In this document: positions 45,303 to 54,416 of the stretch, in pieces
How the letters are laid out: the number at the start of each line of letters is the position of its first letter
Position numbering within the stretch: position 1 is the stretch's first letter
Position numbers and translations under genes: made by a program
From: Planctomycetaceae bacterium
GTDB taxonomy: Bacteria > Planctomycetota > Planctomycetia > Pirellulales > Pirellulaceae
Direction of reading: 5' to 3'
DNA length: 64,000 nucleotides
Assembly (NCBI GenBank): GCA_005778405.1
Contig: SXOA01000035.1
Location: 22,721-86,720 of the forward strand
Notes under the pieces: model-generated
Database searches by the model: none
What the model saw: the letters and a program-made list of their open reading frames with translations, nothing else
Told to the model about the DNA's origin: nothing

Positions 45303-47114
45303 ATGAGACGCAACGATATTCGCAACATTGTCATTATTGCCCACGTCGATCACGGCAAAACGTCGCTGGTGGATTGTCTTTTGCACCAGAGCGGCCAATT
45401 CCGCGAGAGCCAGTTGCAAGGGGACTGCATCCTCGATTCCAACGATTTGGAACGGGAGCGTGGCATCACGATTCTGGCCAAAAACATCGCCCTGCAATAC
45501 AAGGGGGTGAAGATCAACATCATCGACACGCCGGGCCACGCCGACTTCGGCGGGGAAGTGGAGCGAGTTGTCCGCATGGCCGACGGAGCCGTCGTGCTCA
45601 TCGATGCCGCGGAAGGGCCGATGCCGCAGACCCGGTTCGTGCTGTCCAAGGCCCTGGAAAGCGGGCTCAAGCCGATTGTTGTCGTCAACAAAATTGACCG
45701 CCCCGATGCCCAGCCCCATCACACACTGGACGAGGCGTTCGCGCTGCTTATGGAGCTCGGTGCCGATGAACATCTGGAGGATTTCAAATATCTCTTCGCC
45801 AGCGGGCGGGAAGGCTACGCCACGACAGATCCCGAAATCCGCACCGACTCGATGCAGCCGCTGCTCGATATGGTGCTGGCGGAGATTCCCGGGCCGGAAG
45901 TAGAAGTTGATGCTCCGCTGCAGATGCTAGTGACCACTCTCGACTGGTCTGAATTTGTCGGCCGCATCGCCATCGGCCGCCTGCAAGCGGGCAGCGTGAA
46001 GAAGGGGCAAACCATCGCCCTGATGAAGTCCGGAGATCGCATCACGGAATCGCGAATCCAGACTCTCTATGTCTTCGACAAGCTTGGCCGGACCGAGGTC
46101 GATTCCGCCGACGCTGGCGACGTCGTCGCGCTCGTCGGCATTTCGGACGTCGAGATCGGCGACACCGTCTGCCACCGCGAGCATCCCAGGGCCCTACCCC
46201 GTCTGACCGTGGACGAACCGACGCTGGAAATGGTTTTCACGATCAACAGTTCGCCATTCGCGGGGCGCGAAGGAAAGTATGTCACCAACCGGCAGCTTCG
46301 CGAACGGCTGTTTAAGGAACTGGAAAAGAATGTCGCGCTGCGGGTCCGGCAGATTGAAAACAGCGATGCTTTCGCGGTTTCCGGCCGCGGCGTGTTGCAC
46401 CTGTCGGTGCTGATTGAAAACATGCGCCGCGAAGGCTATGAGCTCTCCGTCGGCAAGCCGCAAGTCATTCTGCGGACGAACAAAGGAGTGAATGAGGAGC
46501 CGTTCGAATCGCTGGTTGTGGAAGTTCCCTCGGAAAAGCTCGGGCCGGTGATGGAATTGGTCGGCGCTCGCCGCGGCGAACTCGAGGAGATGCACGTCCG
46601 CGGCGACTTCACGCACGCCAAGTTCAACATTCCCGCTCGCGGCCTTATCGGCTTGCGGACGAGGCTGCTCAATGCCACGCAAGGGACGGCCGTGGTTCAT
46701 CACCGCTTCAGTGGTTACAAATCGGTGACGGGGGAAGTGCCGCACCGGGCCAACGGCGTCTACATCTCCATGGTCACGGGCAAGGCGAACGCCTACAGCC
46801 TGAACACACTGCAAGATCGGGCCGATATGTTCGTCACGCACAATGACGAGGTCTACGAAGGACAGGTCGTGGGAGAGAATGCCCGCGAAAATGATCTGGC
46901 GGTCAATCCGACCAAGGAAAAAAAGCTCACCAATATGCGGGCCAGCGGCAGCGACGAGAACATCCTGCTCAAGCCCCCCCGCAAAATGGACCTGGAAACG
47001 GCGCTGGAGTATATCGAAGACGATGAGCTCGTCGAGGTCACACCTTCCAGCATCCGCATCCGCAAAATGTTGCTGAAGGAGAACGACCGGCGCAAAGATA
47101 GTCGAAAGGCCTGA
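45303..47114 (+). CDS. typA: Ribosome-associated translational GTPase TypA/BipA
   Basis: The ATG at 45303 starts a 603-residue protein. G1 is AHVDHGKTSL (about 13-22), the switch region has GITILAKN, G3 is DTPGHADFGGEVER and G4 is NKIDRPDAQP. The remaining domains follow EF-G order, ending in the TypA-specific C-terminal domain (TNMRASGSDENILLKPPRKMDLETALEYIEDDELVEVTP). It binds the ribosome under stress and cold. The longer frame from 45204 is rejected because it overlaps the small membrane gene. Confidence 0.97.
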   Translation: MRRNDIRNIVIIAHVDHGKTSLVDCLLHQSGQFRESQLQGDCILDSNDLERERGITILAKNIALQYKGVKINIIDTPGHADFGGEVERVVRMADGAVVLIDAAEGPMPQTRFVLSKALESGLKPIVVVNKIDRPDAQPHHTLDEAFALLMELGADEHLEDFKYLFASGREGYATTDPEIRTDSMQPLLDMVLAEIPGPEVEVDAPLQMLVTTLDWSEFVGRIAIGRLQAGSVKKGQTIALMKSGDRITESRIQTLYVFDKLGRTEVDSADAGDVVALVGISDVEIGDTVCHREHPRALPRLTVDEPTLEMVFTINSSPFAGREGKYVTNRQLRERLFKELEKNVALRVRQIENSDAFAVSGRGVLHLSVLIENMRREGYELSVGKPQVILRTNKGVNEEPFESLVVEVPSEKLGPVMELVGARRGELEEMHVRGDFTHAKFNIPARGLIGLRTRLLNATQGTAVVHHRFSGYKSVTGEVPHRANGVYISMVTGKANAYSLNTLQDRADMFVTHNDEVYEGQVVGENARENDLAVNPTKEKKLTNMRASGSDENILLKPPRKMDLETALEYIEDDELVEVTPSSIRIRKMLLKENDRRKDSRKA

Positions 47115-47227
47115 GCGAGACACGTTGCTCAGACAACGCTGTTGCCCTGCACTCCACAGTCAGCGTATCTCAAGCAGCGTGCATATCTCAAGCCTTGGCC
47201 GCCAGCCTATCGATCCCGGATCAACCC

Positions 47228-47824
47228 ATGACTCAGGGTTCCCCCTACGGTTTCCAGCCTAATCCTAGTGGCGACCGGAATCCCTACATGCCGCCGCAAT
47301 GAGGGTTTGGACCGCCTCCTCGACAATGGGTGTCGACGGCCGGCGAGACACCGGACGTGCCGCTCTATTGCAAAGTGATGTTTGTTGTCAGTCTGTTGTT
47401 TTGCTTCTTCCGATCGGTAATTGTAGCGATTGGATTCGTGGGCATGGGAATGTTACCCGCCGACGATCCTGCCATGAAAATCGGATTCCTGGAAATTGGC
47501 ACCGGTCTGGGAATGGTCTTGTGCGGCGTCCCGGGAAACGCCCTGCTCCTCGCCAGGAAACAGATTGGGATCTATTTCGGCTGGGGACTCGCTGCCTTCA
47601 CGGTTAGTTCCATCACGACGGGAATCGCATTGATGGCTGTTTCCCACGACGTTCCCGCAGTTGGCGGGTCTGCCGCCGATCCCGGTATACAACATGCCGA
47701 GCTTATTGGCATGGTAATCGGCGGCGGATTGTCGATTTCGCTCCGGGTCGGAATTCTCGTGGCCTACGCAGTCGCCCTGATTCGATTCCAAAACTGGATT
47801 GCACAATACGGGCGAGGAGCCTAA
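47228..47824 (+). pseudogene. Four-helix membrane protein gene with in-frame TGA
   Basis: ATG at 47228 opens a Pro/Gln-rich N-terminus (MTQGSPYGFQPNP, NPYMPPQ) of the kind many planctomycete membrane proteins have. A TGA at 47300-47302 interrupts it. The same frame then continues GFGPPPRQWVSTAGETPDVPLY into four hydrophobic helices and ends at 47824. Without the TGA it would be about 198 residues. The alternative start is GTG at 47330, giving 164 residues, with no visible ribosome binding site. It may be a nonsense mutation, a sequencing error, or recoding; no SECIS-like hairpin was recognised. Confidence 0.65.
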
Positions 47825-48138
47825 AGAGTCGCGGGCGGCTCCGCAGCCGGATTGGATTCGTCGCTCGGCGGGCAAATTTCGCTGGGCAAATCGTTGTTGA
47901 TTAGAGGATCAACGGGGAGCGTTTCGTCAGTCGGACTGTACTTGAATTCCGGAACGGTTCGGTGTCCCGCTTCCTCAAGCAGCTTCATCGCTGTGCGCTG
48001 GCCGTCCGGCACTCCCTTTCCAGGACAATTGCAAAAACGCGAGGTCACGGTGCCGTCGCTCCGTTCCCGCCGCTTGCAACTTGGGCATTCCCAGAGGCGG
48101 CGGAGGTCGTACTTCAAGCGTTCAAAGGGGCCTTTCAT
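47821..48138 (-). CDS. Zinc-ribbon-like small protein, hypothetical
   Basis: The start at 48138 (MKGPFERLKYDLRRLW) is preferred to 48210, whose extra 24 residues overlap the divergent lyase promoter. The 105-residue protein has CPSC and CNC cysteine motifs (WECPSCKRRERSDGTVTSRFCNCPG, about 17-41) and an acidic Pro-rich tail. Such a single zinc ribbon is found in planctomycete proteins of unknown role. It is convergent with the membrane-protein gene (4-bp overlap of stops) and divergent from the pectate lyase gene. Confidence 0.7.
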   Translation of the reverse strand: MKGPFERLKYDLRRLWECPSCKRRERSDGTVTSRFCNCPGKGVPDGQRTAMKLLEEAGHRTVPEFKYSPTDETLPVDPLINNDLPSEICPPSDESNPAAEPPATL

Positions 48139-48203
48139 GGTGCCGCCAGGATAGTAGATGATGGCCGACTGGAATAGATGAGCCACCAAAAGGACGCCAT
48201 TCC

Positions 48204-49733
48204 ATGTCACTCCGCATGAGCGCGATTCTCTCGTTCCTAGTCCTGTCGGCCGCGGTCATCTCGTCGGCTGCCGAACCACCGTCTCGTGACGGGGTGCGGA
48301 GTGCACTTTCCAAAGCCTCCGTCTTCTTCCAGCAGGAAGTCGCCAGCGGAGGGGGCTATGTGTATGCGTACAGCGGCGATTTGGCTCTCCGCGAAGGAGA
48401 AGGGAAGGCGGAGAAGAACGCCATCTGGATCCAGCCGCCGGGAACGCCGGCGGTGGGGGAAGCTTTTTTGGATGCTTATGCCGCGACCGGGGACCAATTG
48501 CACCTTCAGGGAGCCCGAGCCGCTGCGGAGGCGCTGGTCCGCGGGCAACTTCAGTCGGGGGGGTGGTATTACCACGTCGTCGTGGAAGGTGAGGGACGCA
48601 AGGCCTTTCGCTATCGAGCTGACAATCCTGGCGCGTTGGAACGCTCGGAAAAGCCAAACGAACGAGGAGGGCCCGGTTGGGATCGATGGAAACTTCGGAA
48701 GGGGAAAGGCGACATCACCACGCTCGATGACGATACCACGCAGGCGGCCACTCGCTTTCTCGTTCGGATCGACAAGGCATTGGAGTTCAAGGATCGGCCT
48801 ATCCATGAGGCGGCAGTGTATGCATTGTCGTCGCTTCTAAATGCACAGTACGCGAACGGCGGCTGGTCGGCGAATTACGACCGCTATCCCGTGGATCGGC
48901 CGAGCGAGCAGGACTATCCCGTACTGAAAGCTTCGTACCAGGAAAAGTGGTCCTGGGAGTGGCCCAAGGACTTCACCGGCTGCTATGTGACTAACGACAA
49001 TCTGGTCCCGGACATGATCGACACCTTGCTCCTGGCCGCGGAGGTTTATGGCGACAATAAGTATCTGGCCTGTGCGGAGAGGGCCGGCGACTTTCTGATC
49101 CTGGCCCAAATGCCCGAGCCGCAGCCGGCCTGGGCCCAGCAGTACGACGCCAAGATGCAGCCGAGTTGGAGCAGGGCCTTTGAACCGCCAGCCGTCAGCG
49201 GTGGCGAATCGCAACAGATCATCGAGGCCCTGATGACACTTTACCGGGCGACGGGGAACAAGAAATACCTGGAGCCGATTCCGTCGGCACTGGCGTGGTT
49301 GAACAAATCGGCACTGCCGGACGGTCGCCTGGCTCGTTTCTACGAGCTCAAGACCAACAAGCCGCTCTACTTCGTCATCCAGGAGGACGGCCGCGAAGTG
49401 ATGACCTACAGCAGCGACAAATTACCGACGCACTATGGCTTCATCGTTAGCTCGCGGGCAGCGAAGCTAGAGCGGGACTACCAGACGGTGCTGAGCGGCT
49501 CCTTTCCCGAAAAAAGAGATGGCAATAGCGTTGCGAAGCGACCGGGCAAAGTGAGCGAGGGAACTGCAGCACAGGTCCGCAAAGTCGTGGGCTTGCTCGA
49601 TGGCCGCGGGGCGTGGGTCGAGCAGGGGAAGCTGCGGACCTACAAGAAGCATCCCGAGGGAGACATCATTCGTTCGCAGACGTTCATCGACAACGTACGG
49701 TTGCTGAGCCGATATCTGGAGGCAACGCGGTGA
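48204..49733 (+). CDS. Secreted pectate lyase, PL10-like
   Basis: The 509-residue protein has a signal peptide (about 1-23), then an (alpha/alpha) toroid fold: KASVFFQQEVASGGGYVYAYSGDLALREGEG, GEAFLDAYAATGDQLHLQGARAAAEALVRGQLQSGGWYY, DDDTTQAATRFLVRIDKAL, ALSSLLNAQYANGGWSANYDRYP. This matches the pectic acid lyase (PL10) family of planctomycetes and related bacteria. It would cut polygalacturonate by beta-elimination outside the cytoplasm. The catalytic Arg cannot be assigned with confidence. ATG at 48204; a downstream Met (MSAIL, 48216) is possible. Confidence 0.78.
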   Translation: MSLRMSAILSFLVLSAAVISSAAEPPSRDGVRSALSKASVFFQQEVASGGGYVYAYSGDLALREGEGKAEKNAIWIQPPGTPAVGEAFLDAYAATGDQLHLQGARAAAEALVRGQLQSGGWYYHVVVEGEGRKAFRYRADNPGALERSEKPNERGGPGWDRWKLRKGKGDITTLDDDTTQAATRFLVRIDKALEFKDRPIHEAAVYALSSLLNAQYANGGWSANYDRYPVDRPSEQDYPVLKASYQEKWSWEWPKDFTGCYVTNDNLVPDMIDTLLLAAEVYGDNKYLACAERAGDFLILAQMPEPQPAWAQQYDAKMQPSWSRAFEPPAVSGGESQQIIEALMTLYRATGNKKYLEPIPSALAWLNKSALPDGRLARFYELKTNKPLYFVIQEDGREVMTYSSDKLPTHYGFIVSSRAAKLERDYQTVLSGSFPEKRDGNSVAKRPGKVSEGTAAQVRKVVGLLDGRGAWVEQGKLRTYKKHPEGDIIRSQTFIDNVRLLSRYLEATR

Positions 49734-49751
49734 ATTGCGTCTGGCGCAAGA

Positions 49752-49790
49752 CCCTCACCCCGGCCCTCTCCCAAGGGGGAGAGGGGGGAG
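49752..49790. repeat. C/G-rich inverted repeat between convergent genes
   Basis: CCCTCTCCC pairs with GGGGGAGAGGG within 49752-49790, preceded by CCCTCACCCC. It lies between the ends of the pectate lyase and lutC genes. The same CCCTCACCCC start appears at the right edge of the window (63990-64000), so it is likely a dispersed element; it may also terminate transcription. Confidence 0.55.
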
Positions 49791-49793
49791 GAA

Positions 49794-50471
49794 TTAGCCC
49801 ACCAGAATCACGCGCCAGTGCTTGGGGCCATGAACACCCGTGGTGAGTTGCAGCTCGATGTCACCGGTCTTGCTGGGACCGGTGATGAGCGTGGTGTTGC
49901 TGGGGAGGTTTTCGAGCCCCCGCTGATGCAAGATAGCAAAAGCGTCGATCAGATCTGGCACGATTTGCTGCCGTTCGACGATGGCCACGTGCATGGGGGG
50001 AAGCAGCGAAGCGACTCGTTCTTGCCCGGGGCGCGAGCAGACCATCAGCGTGCCCGTTTCGGCAATCGCGCAGTCCACGCTGGAGATGCCGATGTCACAA
50101 GCGAGCATTGATTGGCGTTGGGAAGGGAATTCCAGCTTGGACAGGCTTTCGTAGCTATGTCGCACGATGCCGCGGGATTGCAGGAACTCTACCAATCCTA
50201 GCCGTGTGAGCAGGTCGTGCTCCCAGCAGAGGGCTGACTTCGCCGATGCTTCTTCGAGCAACGTGACGAGCAGCTCTCTTGCGGCCAGCAAATCCGGCAC
50301 ACGGAACGCTCGTCCGCCGACTGCGTCCACTTCCTCGGCCATCTTGTCGCACAAATCACCATTAGCGCCGACATAGCCGACATCCGGCGGTACCGGCTGC
50401 AAGTGGACGCGAAAGGCTCGACCCGCCTGAGCGGCCTGACGTACGCGGCTGAGGAAGGATTCGCGGCTCAT
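49794..50471 (-). CDS. lutC: LUD-domain protein LutC-like
   Basis: The ATG at 50471 gives 225 residues. The LUD pattern is present: FLSRVRQAAQAGR, CDIGISSVDCAIAETGTLMVCS, PMHVAIVERQQIVPDLIDAF, NTTLITGPSKTGDIELQLTTGVHGP. LutC acts with LutA and LutB in L-lactate oxidation to pyruvate. The start overlaps the lutB stop by 4 bp (ATGA), so the pair is translationally coupled. The reading frame extends upstream to 50939, but that part lies inside lutB and is rejected. Confidence 0.9.
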   Translation of the reverse strand: MSRESFLSRVRQAAQAGRAFRVHLQPVPPDVGYVGANGDLCDKMAEEVDAVGGRAFRVPDLLAARELLVTLLEEASAKSALCWEHDLLTRLGLVEFLQSRGIVRHSYESLSKLEFPSQRQSMLACDIGISSVDCAIAETGTLMVCSRPGQERVASLLPPMHVAIVERQQIVPDLIDAFAILHQRGLENLPSNTTLITGPSKTGDIELQLTTGVHGPKHWRVILVG

Positions 50472-51901
50472 GATTGCTTTCCTTCTTTGTCCCACCAGTC
50501 CCGGAAGCGGGTGGGAGCGGGGGCGGGAAAGTCGCGTTTCTGCGTCCAGCCGTGCAGCTTTCCTGGCAGCCGTTTCAGCCAGCGGTCGTTCTGTTTCCAC
50601 CAGCCGAGCGTGCGGGAGGCGAGCCAACTTCCCAGGCGATACATCCAAGGGCGGCGGAGCGTGATCGCCCACATGCGGTACGCCAGCGACTCCAGGGGGC
50701 TCTTGAGGGCCGGCTCGTGATGCATCTGCTCGCGGAGTTGAATCAGCATCTCGGGGATTTGAATCTTCACCGGGCAGGCCGCCTGACAAGCACCGCAGAG
50801 GCTGCTGGCATGGGGGAGATGCTTGTTGGCGGCCAGGCCGTCGTACAGCGGCGTCAGGACCGCGCCAATCGGCCCCGCATAGACGCCGCCATAGGCGTGG
50901 CCGCCGACGCTGCGGTAAATCGGACAAGCGTTGAGGCAAGCCCCGCAGCGGATACAGAACAGGCTCTCTCGCAGCGGCGAGCCGAGAATCTTGCTGCGGC
51001 CGTTGTCCAAGATGATGAGGTGAAATTCCTCCGCGCCGTCAAGCTCACCCTCGTGCCGCGCTCCGGTAATGAGGGACGTATAGACGGAGAGCTTCTGTCC
51101 CGTCGCCGCGCGGGCCAGCACTTTCAGAAAGTAGGGCAAGTCGGCCAGCTTGGGGATGACCTTCTCCATCCCCATAATGGCGATGTGCGTCTTGGGGAGA
51201 GCCGTCGTCAGGCGGGCGTTCCCTTCGTTGGAGATGAGCACGATCGTCCCCGTTTCGGCCACGGCGAAGTTCACGCCGCTGATTCCGACGTCCGCTTGGG
51301 CAAAGTTCATCCGGAGCTGCTTGCGGGCAAAGCCGGCCAGCACTTCCCGCTCCACCGGCAGCGTCTCGCCCGCCGGCATGCTGAGGATTTCGGCCACTTC
51401 CTTAGCCGACAAATGCAAAGCCGGGCCAACGATATGGCTGGGCCGGTGGCCGGCAAGCTGGATGATGTACTCGCCCAGGTCGGTCTCGACGGTCTCGATG
51501 CCGAGCACTTCGAGAGCGTGGTTGAGGTGGATTTCTTCGGTAGTCATCGACTTGGATTTGACGACCTTCTTGGCCCCCTTGGCCTGGATGATGTCGATGA
51601 CCTGCCGGCAGGCTTCTTCGCCATCATCCGCGAAATAAACCTTGCCGCCGCGGGCCAGGACGCTCCTTTCCAGCGTTTCCAGATGCTTGTCCAGCTCCGC
51701 CAGCGTCTCGTCTTTGATAGTCCGCGCCCGCTCGCGCACGAGGTCCGAATTGGGCAACTGCTCCCAGGCTTCGCGGTTCTTTTTGCCAAGAGAATCGCCT
51801 AGCCGCCCCAAGATTTGTTGCAGGCCCTGATTGGCCAGCGCATCCGCGGACGCGTCCAGAAATTCGTGGTGAGTCTCGCGAATGTAGTCGGTCTTAGGCA
51901 T
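50468..51901 (-). CDS. lutB: LutB-like iron-sulfur LUD protein
   Basis: The 477-residue protein has a LUD domain (about 60-290; VGISGVNFAVAETGTIVLISNEGN), then two 4Fe-4S cysteine clusters: CIRCGACLNACP (about 311-322) and SLCGACQAACPVK (about 363-375). The C-terminus is a helical extension. It is the middle subunit of the L-lactate utilisation complex. lutC follows with a 4-bp overlap. The lutA gene is absent here; its place is taken by a Tat-exported amidohydrolase. Confidence 0.92.
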   Translation of the reverse strand: MPKTDYIRETHHEFLDASADALANQGLQQILGRLGDSLGKKNREAWEQLPNSDLVRERARTIKDETLAELDKHLETLERSVLARGGKVYFADDGEEACRQVIDIIQAKGAKKVVKSKSMTTEEIHLNHALEVLGIETVETDLGEYIIQLAGHRPSHIVGPALHLSAKEVAEILSMPAGETLPVEREVLAGFARKQLRMNFAQADVGISGVNFAVAETGTIVLISNEGNARLTTALPKTHIAIMGMEKVIPKLADLPYFLKVLARAATGQKLSVYTSLITGARHEGELDGAEEFHLIILDNGRSKILGSPLRESLFCIRCGACLNACPIYRSVGGHAYGGVYAGPIGAVLTPLYDGLAANKHLPHASSLCGACQAACPVKIQIPEMLIQLREQMHHEPALKSPLESLAYRMWAITLRRPWMYRLGSWLASRTLGWWKQNDRWLKRLPGKLHGWTQKRDFPAPAPTRFRDWWDKEGKQS

Positions 51902-51904
51902 CGA

Positions 51905-52891
51905 TTATTGTTTTGCCAGATCATAGAACCGCACCGCGTTGTCGTGCAGGAGGTTCTTCTGCTCGTCCAGCCGACGGTTAGCGATGATGGCCTTCAGGCC
52001 AACGACCCAGTCCTTGTAGCTCGCCCCCATCAAACAGACGGGCCAATCGCTGCCGAAAATGACGCGGTCGGGACCGAAGCAATCGAGGCAATGGTTGATG
52101 ATGGGGGCGAGTGTCTCCGTCCCCCATCCTTTCGGCAGCTGGGCGATGACGCCGCTGATTTTGCAAATGCAGTTAAGCCGCATAGAGAGAGCTTCAATGT
52201 CCTTCTTCCATGTGTCGGCATCGTGGTCGGGCTTGCCTTCATTTTTCTTTTGGGCGTGGAAGGCCTTCACATCGCCGTTTCCGCAGTGGTCGAGAATGAA
52301 CCGCGTATCGGGGCACTTATCGCAGAGTTTCGCCCCATCGGAGAGCTCGGTCGCTCGCATGCAAAGGTCAAAACTCATGCCGAGTTCGCCCAGCAGCTGT
52401 ACGCTCTTCACGAAGGTTTTTTCCAAGCACATCCCCTTCTTCGCCGATTCCGAATGCACTACTTGTCGGACTCCCTTTATGTACGGACTCCCCTTAAACT
52501 GCCGGATGTACTTCTCAAATCCCTCTTCTCCTGGCAGACCGCCAATGACCGCGGCGCAGGTGGGATATTTGCCGCTCTTGCAAATGTCGATGACGTAGTT
52601 GGCTTCTTTAGTCTTCTGGTCGGCAGCCACGTCCACTTCCATATAGACCGCTTTGACGACATTCAGCCCAGCCGCCTGCTTGAGATAATCCTCCTCCACG
52701 TAGCTCTTCGCCATCAGGCTCCCGGCTTCGATCCAAGGAAGCTTGAACTTGCTCAGATCCCACAGGTGCTGGTGGCAATCGACGATGGGAAGCTCTTCCT
52801 TCTTTTGATCTGCCGCCAACAGCGGAACGGCGGAAGCAACTGCCAGAGTGGCAGCGGAGGACTGAACGAATTGGCGGCGGGAGAGGTACAT
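51905..52891 (-). CDS. Tat-exported amidohydrolase (fuconolactonase-like)
   Basis: The start at 52891 gives MYLSRRQFVQSSAATLAVASA, a Tat signal, and 328 residues; the extra upstream 29 residues overlap the divergent gene and are rejected. The TIM-barrel metal site appears as VDCHQHLWDLSKF (about 38-50), FILDHCGNGDVK and IFGSDWPVC (about 268-276), the pattern of amidohydrolase family 2 and L-fuconolactonase-like enzymes. The pocket His/Asp are present. Export through Tat suggests action on extracellular sugar lactones or related compounds. It lies 3 bp upstream of lutB, so probably one operon. Confidence 0.82.
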   Translation of the reverse strand: MYLSRRQFVQSSAATLAVASAVPLLAADQKKEELPIVDCHQHLWDLSKFKLPWIEAGSLMAKSYVEEDYLKQAAGLNVVKAVYMEVDVAADQKTKEANYVIDICKSGKYPTCAAVIGGLPGEEGFEKYIRQFKGSPYIKGVRQVVHSESAKKGMCLEKTFVKSVQLLGELGMSFDLCMRATELSDGAKLCDKCPDTRFILDHCGNGDVKAFHAQKKNEGKPDHDADTWKKDIEALSMRLNCICKISGVIAQLPKGWGTETLAPIINHCLDCFGPDRVIFGSDWPVCLMGASYKDWVVGLKAIIANRRLDEQKNLLHDNAVRFYDLAKQ

Positions 52892-52966
52892 GGCGAAAGC
52901 CCGTTGCAAGGGGAAAGGGGATGAGTCAGGATGCACACTTCGACCTTCCATGATACGGAGTTCACG

Positions 52967-54289
52967 ATGATGTTGCACGGTCCCCAGAGTTTTCTCCCGC
53001 GCTTGCGAGTCGGGTTAGTGGTTGCCGTAGTGGCCCTATTAGTTAGCACTGCCGTTGCCGAGGATTGGCCGCAGTGGCGCGGCCCGACACGCGACGGCGT
53101 CTGGACCGAAACCGGGCTCGTCGAGAAATTTGCCGCCGACAAGCTGGAGCCCAAATGGCGGGCTCCCGTTGGCTCCGGATATAGCGGGCCAACTGTTGCG
53201 AAAGGAAAGGTCTATGTGATGGACCGGCTCACCAAGCCGGAGGAAGTGGAGCGGATCCTCTGTTTCGACGAGTCAACCGGCAAGTCCCAATGGACTCACG
53301 CGTATCCGGCGAATTATGGCCGAGTCAGCTACCCCGCCGGTCCACGAGCGAGCGTAACCATTCATGACGGCCGGGCGTATGCGATCGGCACGACCGGGCG
53401 CTTCCATTGCCTGGATGCCGAGAGCGGCAAAGTCCTGTGGGAGAAAGATCTGGAGCAACTCTACAACATCCAGATGCCGATCTGGGGAATCGCCGGTTCG
53501 CCGTTCATCGTCGATAACCTGGTCGTGCTGCACATCGGCGGCAAAGGGAAGTGTATTCTGGCGCTGGATCGAATCAGCGGCGAGGAAAGGTGGACCGCCC
53601 TCTCCGATAAAGCCCAATACACGACTCCCATCCTCGTTCAGCAAGCCGGCCAGCCGGTGATTGTCGTTTGGACGGGAAGCAGCGTTGCCGGTCTTGCTCC
53701 CGCGGACGGCAAAGTCCTGTGGCAGCATGTGTGGCCGGCCAGCAAAATGCCCATCGGAGTCGCCACTCCGGTTGTTGAGAAAGACCAGATCTTCTTCACC
53801 TCGTTCTACGACGGTTCACTGATGCTGAAGCTGGCCCAAGACAAGCCGGCGGTGGAAAAGGTCTGGCAGATAGTCGGCCAGAATGAAATCAACACCGATG
53901 CGTTGCAGTCGATCATCAGTACGCCGGTCTTTGACGGTGGCCACGTCTACGGCGTCGATAGTTACGGACAGTTGCGGGGCCTGGAAGGTTCGTCCGGCAA
54001 GCGGCTATGGGAAAATCTCACGGCCGTTCCCAAAGCCCGCTGGAGCACCATTCATTTCGTGAAGAACGGCGACAAATACTGGCTCTTTAACGAGCGGGGC
54101 GAGTTGATCATCGCGCAGCTCGCTTCCACCGGCTACACCGAAATCAGCCGGGCCAAGCTACTGGAGCCGACGACGGACCAGCTTCGCCAACGAGGGGGCG
54201 TTTGCTGGAGCCACCCGGCGTATGCCAACAAGTGTATCTTTGTGCGGAATGACAACGAGATTGTTTGCGCGAGCCTGGAAGCAAAATAG
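52967..54289 (+). CDS. PQQ-like beta-propeller secreted protein
   Basis: I start at Met 52967 (MMLHGPQSF) with a signal segment VGLVVAVVALLVSTAVA; the ORF has 12 more residues upstream. Mature protein begins EDWPQWRGPTRDGVW, the hallmark of planctomycete PQQ-binding-like (quinoprotein-like) propellers. Repeated blades follow (GKVYVMDRL, GRAYAIGTTGRFHCLDAESGKVLWEKDL, GHVYGVDSYGQLRGLEGSSGKRLWEN). About 440 residues. No evidence that PQQ is actually bound. Divergent from the amidohydrolase gene. Confidence 0.82.
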   Translation: MMLHGPQSFLPRLRVGLVVAVVALLVSTAVAEDWPQWRGPTRDGVWTETGLVEKFAADKLEPKWRAPVGSGYSGPTVAKGKVYVMDRLTKPEEVERILCFDESTGKSQWTHAYPANYGRVSYPAGPRASVTIHDGRAYAIGTTGRFHCLDAESGKVLWEKDLEQLYNIQMPIWGIAGSPFIVDNLVVLHIGGKGKCILALDRISGEERWTALSDKAQYTTPILVQQAGQPVIVVWTGSSVAGLAPADGKVLWQHVWPASKMPIGVATPVVEKDQIFFTSFYDGSLMLKLAQDKPAVEKVWQIVGQNEINTDALQSIISTPVFDGGHVYGVDSYGQLRGLEGSSGKRLWENLTAVPKARWSTIHFVKNGDKYWLFNERGELIIAQLASTGYTEISRAKLLEPTTDQLRQRGGVCWSHPAYANKCIFVRNDNEIVCASLEAK

Positions 54290-54416
54290 GCGCGGGAGCA
54301 GGACCGGATGGTACAATGGGCAATACTAGATTGCGGAAGTAACACTGCCAGCAACGAGAGGCGGAACCATGGGCGGATTGTGGCAAGAAAATGGATGGCA
54401 AGAAGATAGGAAGCGG

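Noticed and set aside
47129..47200. Possible terminator downstream of typA
   Set aside because: Only a 4-5 bp stem without T-run could be drawn.
50474..51802. 442-codon open frame antisense to lutB
   Set aside because: lutB has LUD and 4Fe-4S signatures; this is a codon-bias shadow.
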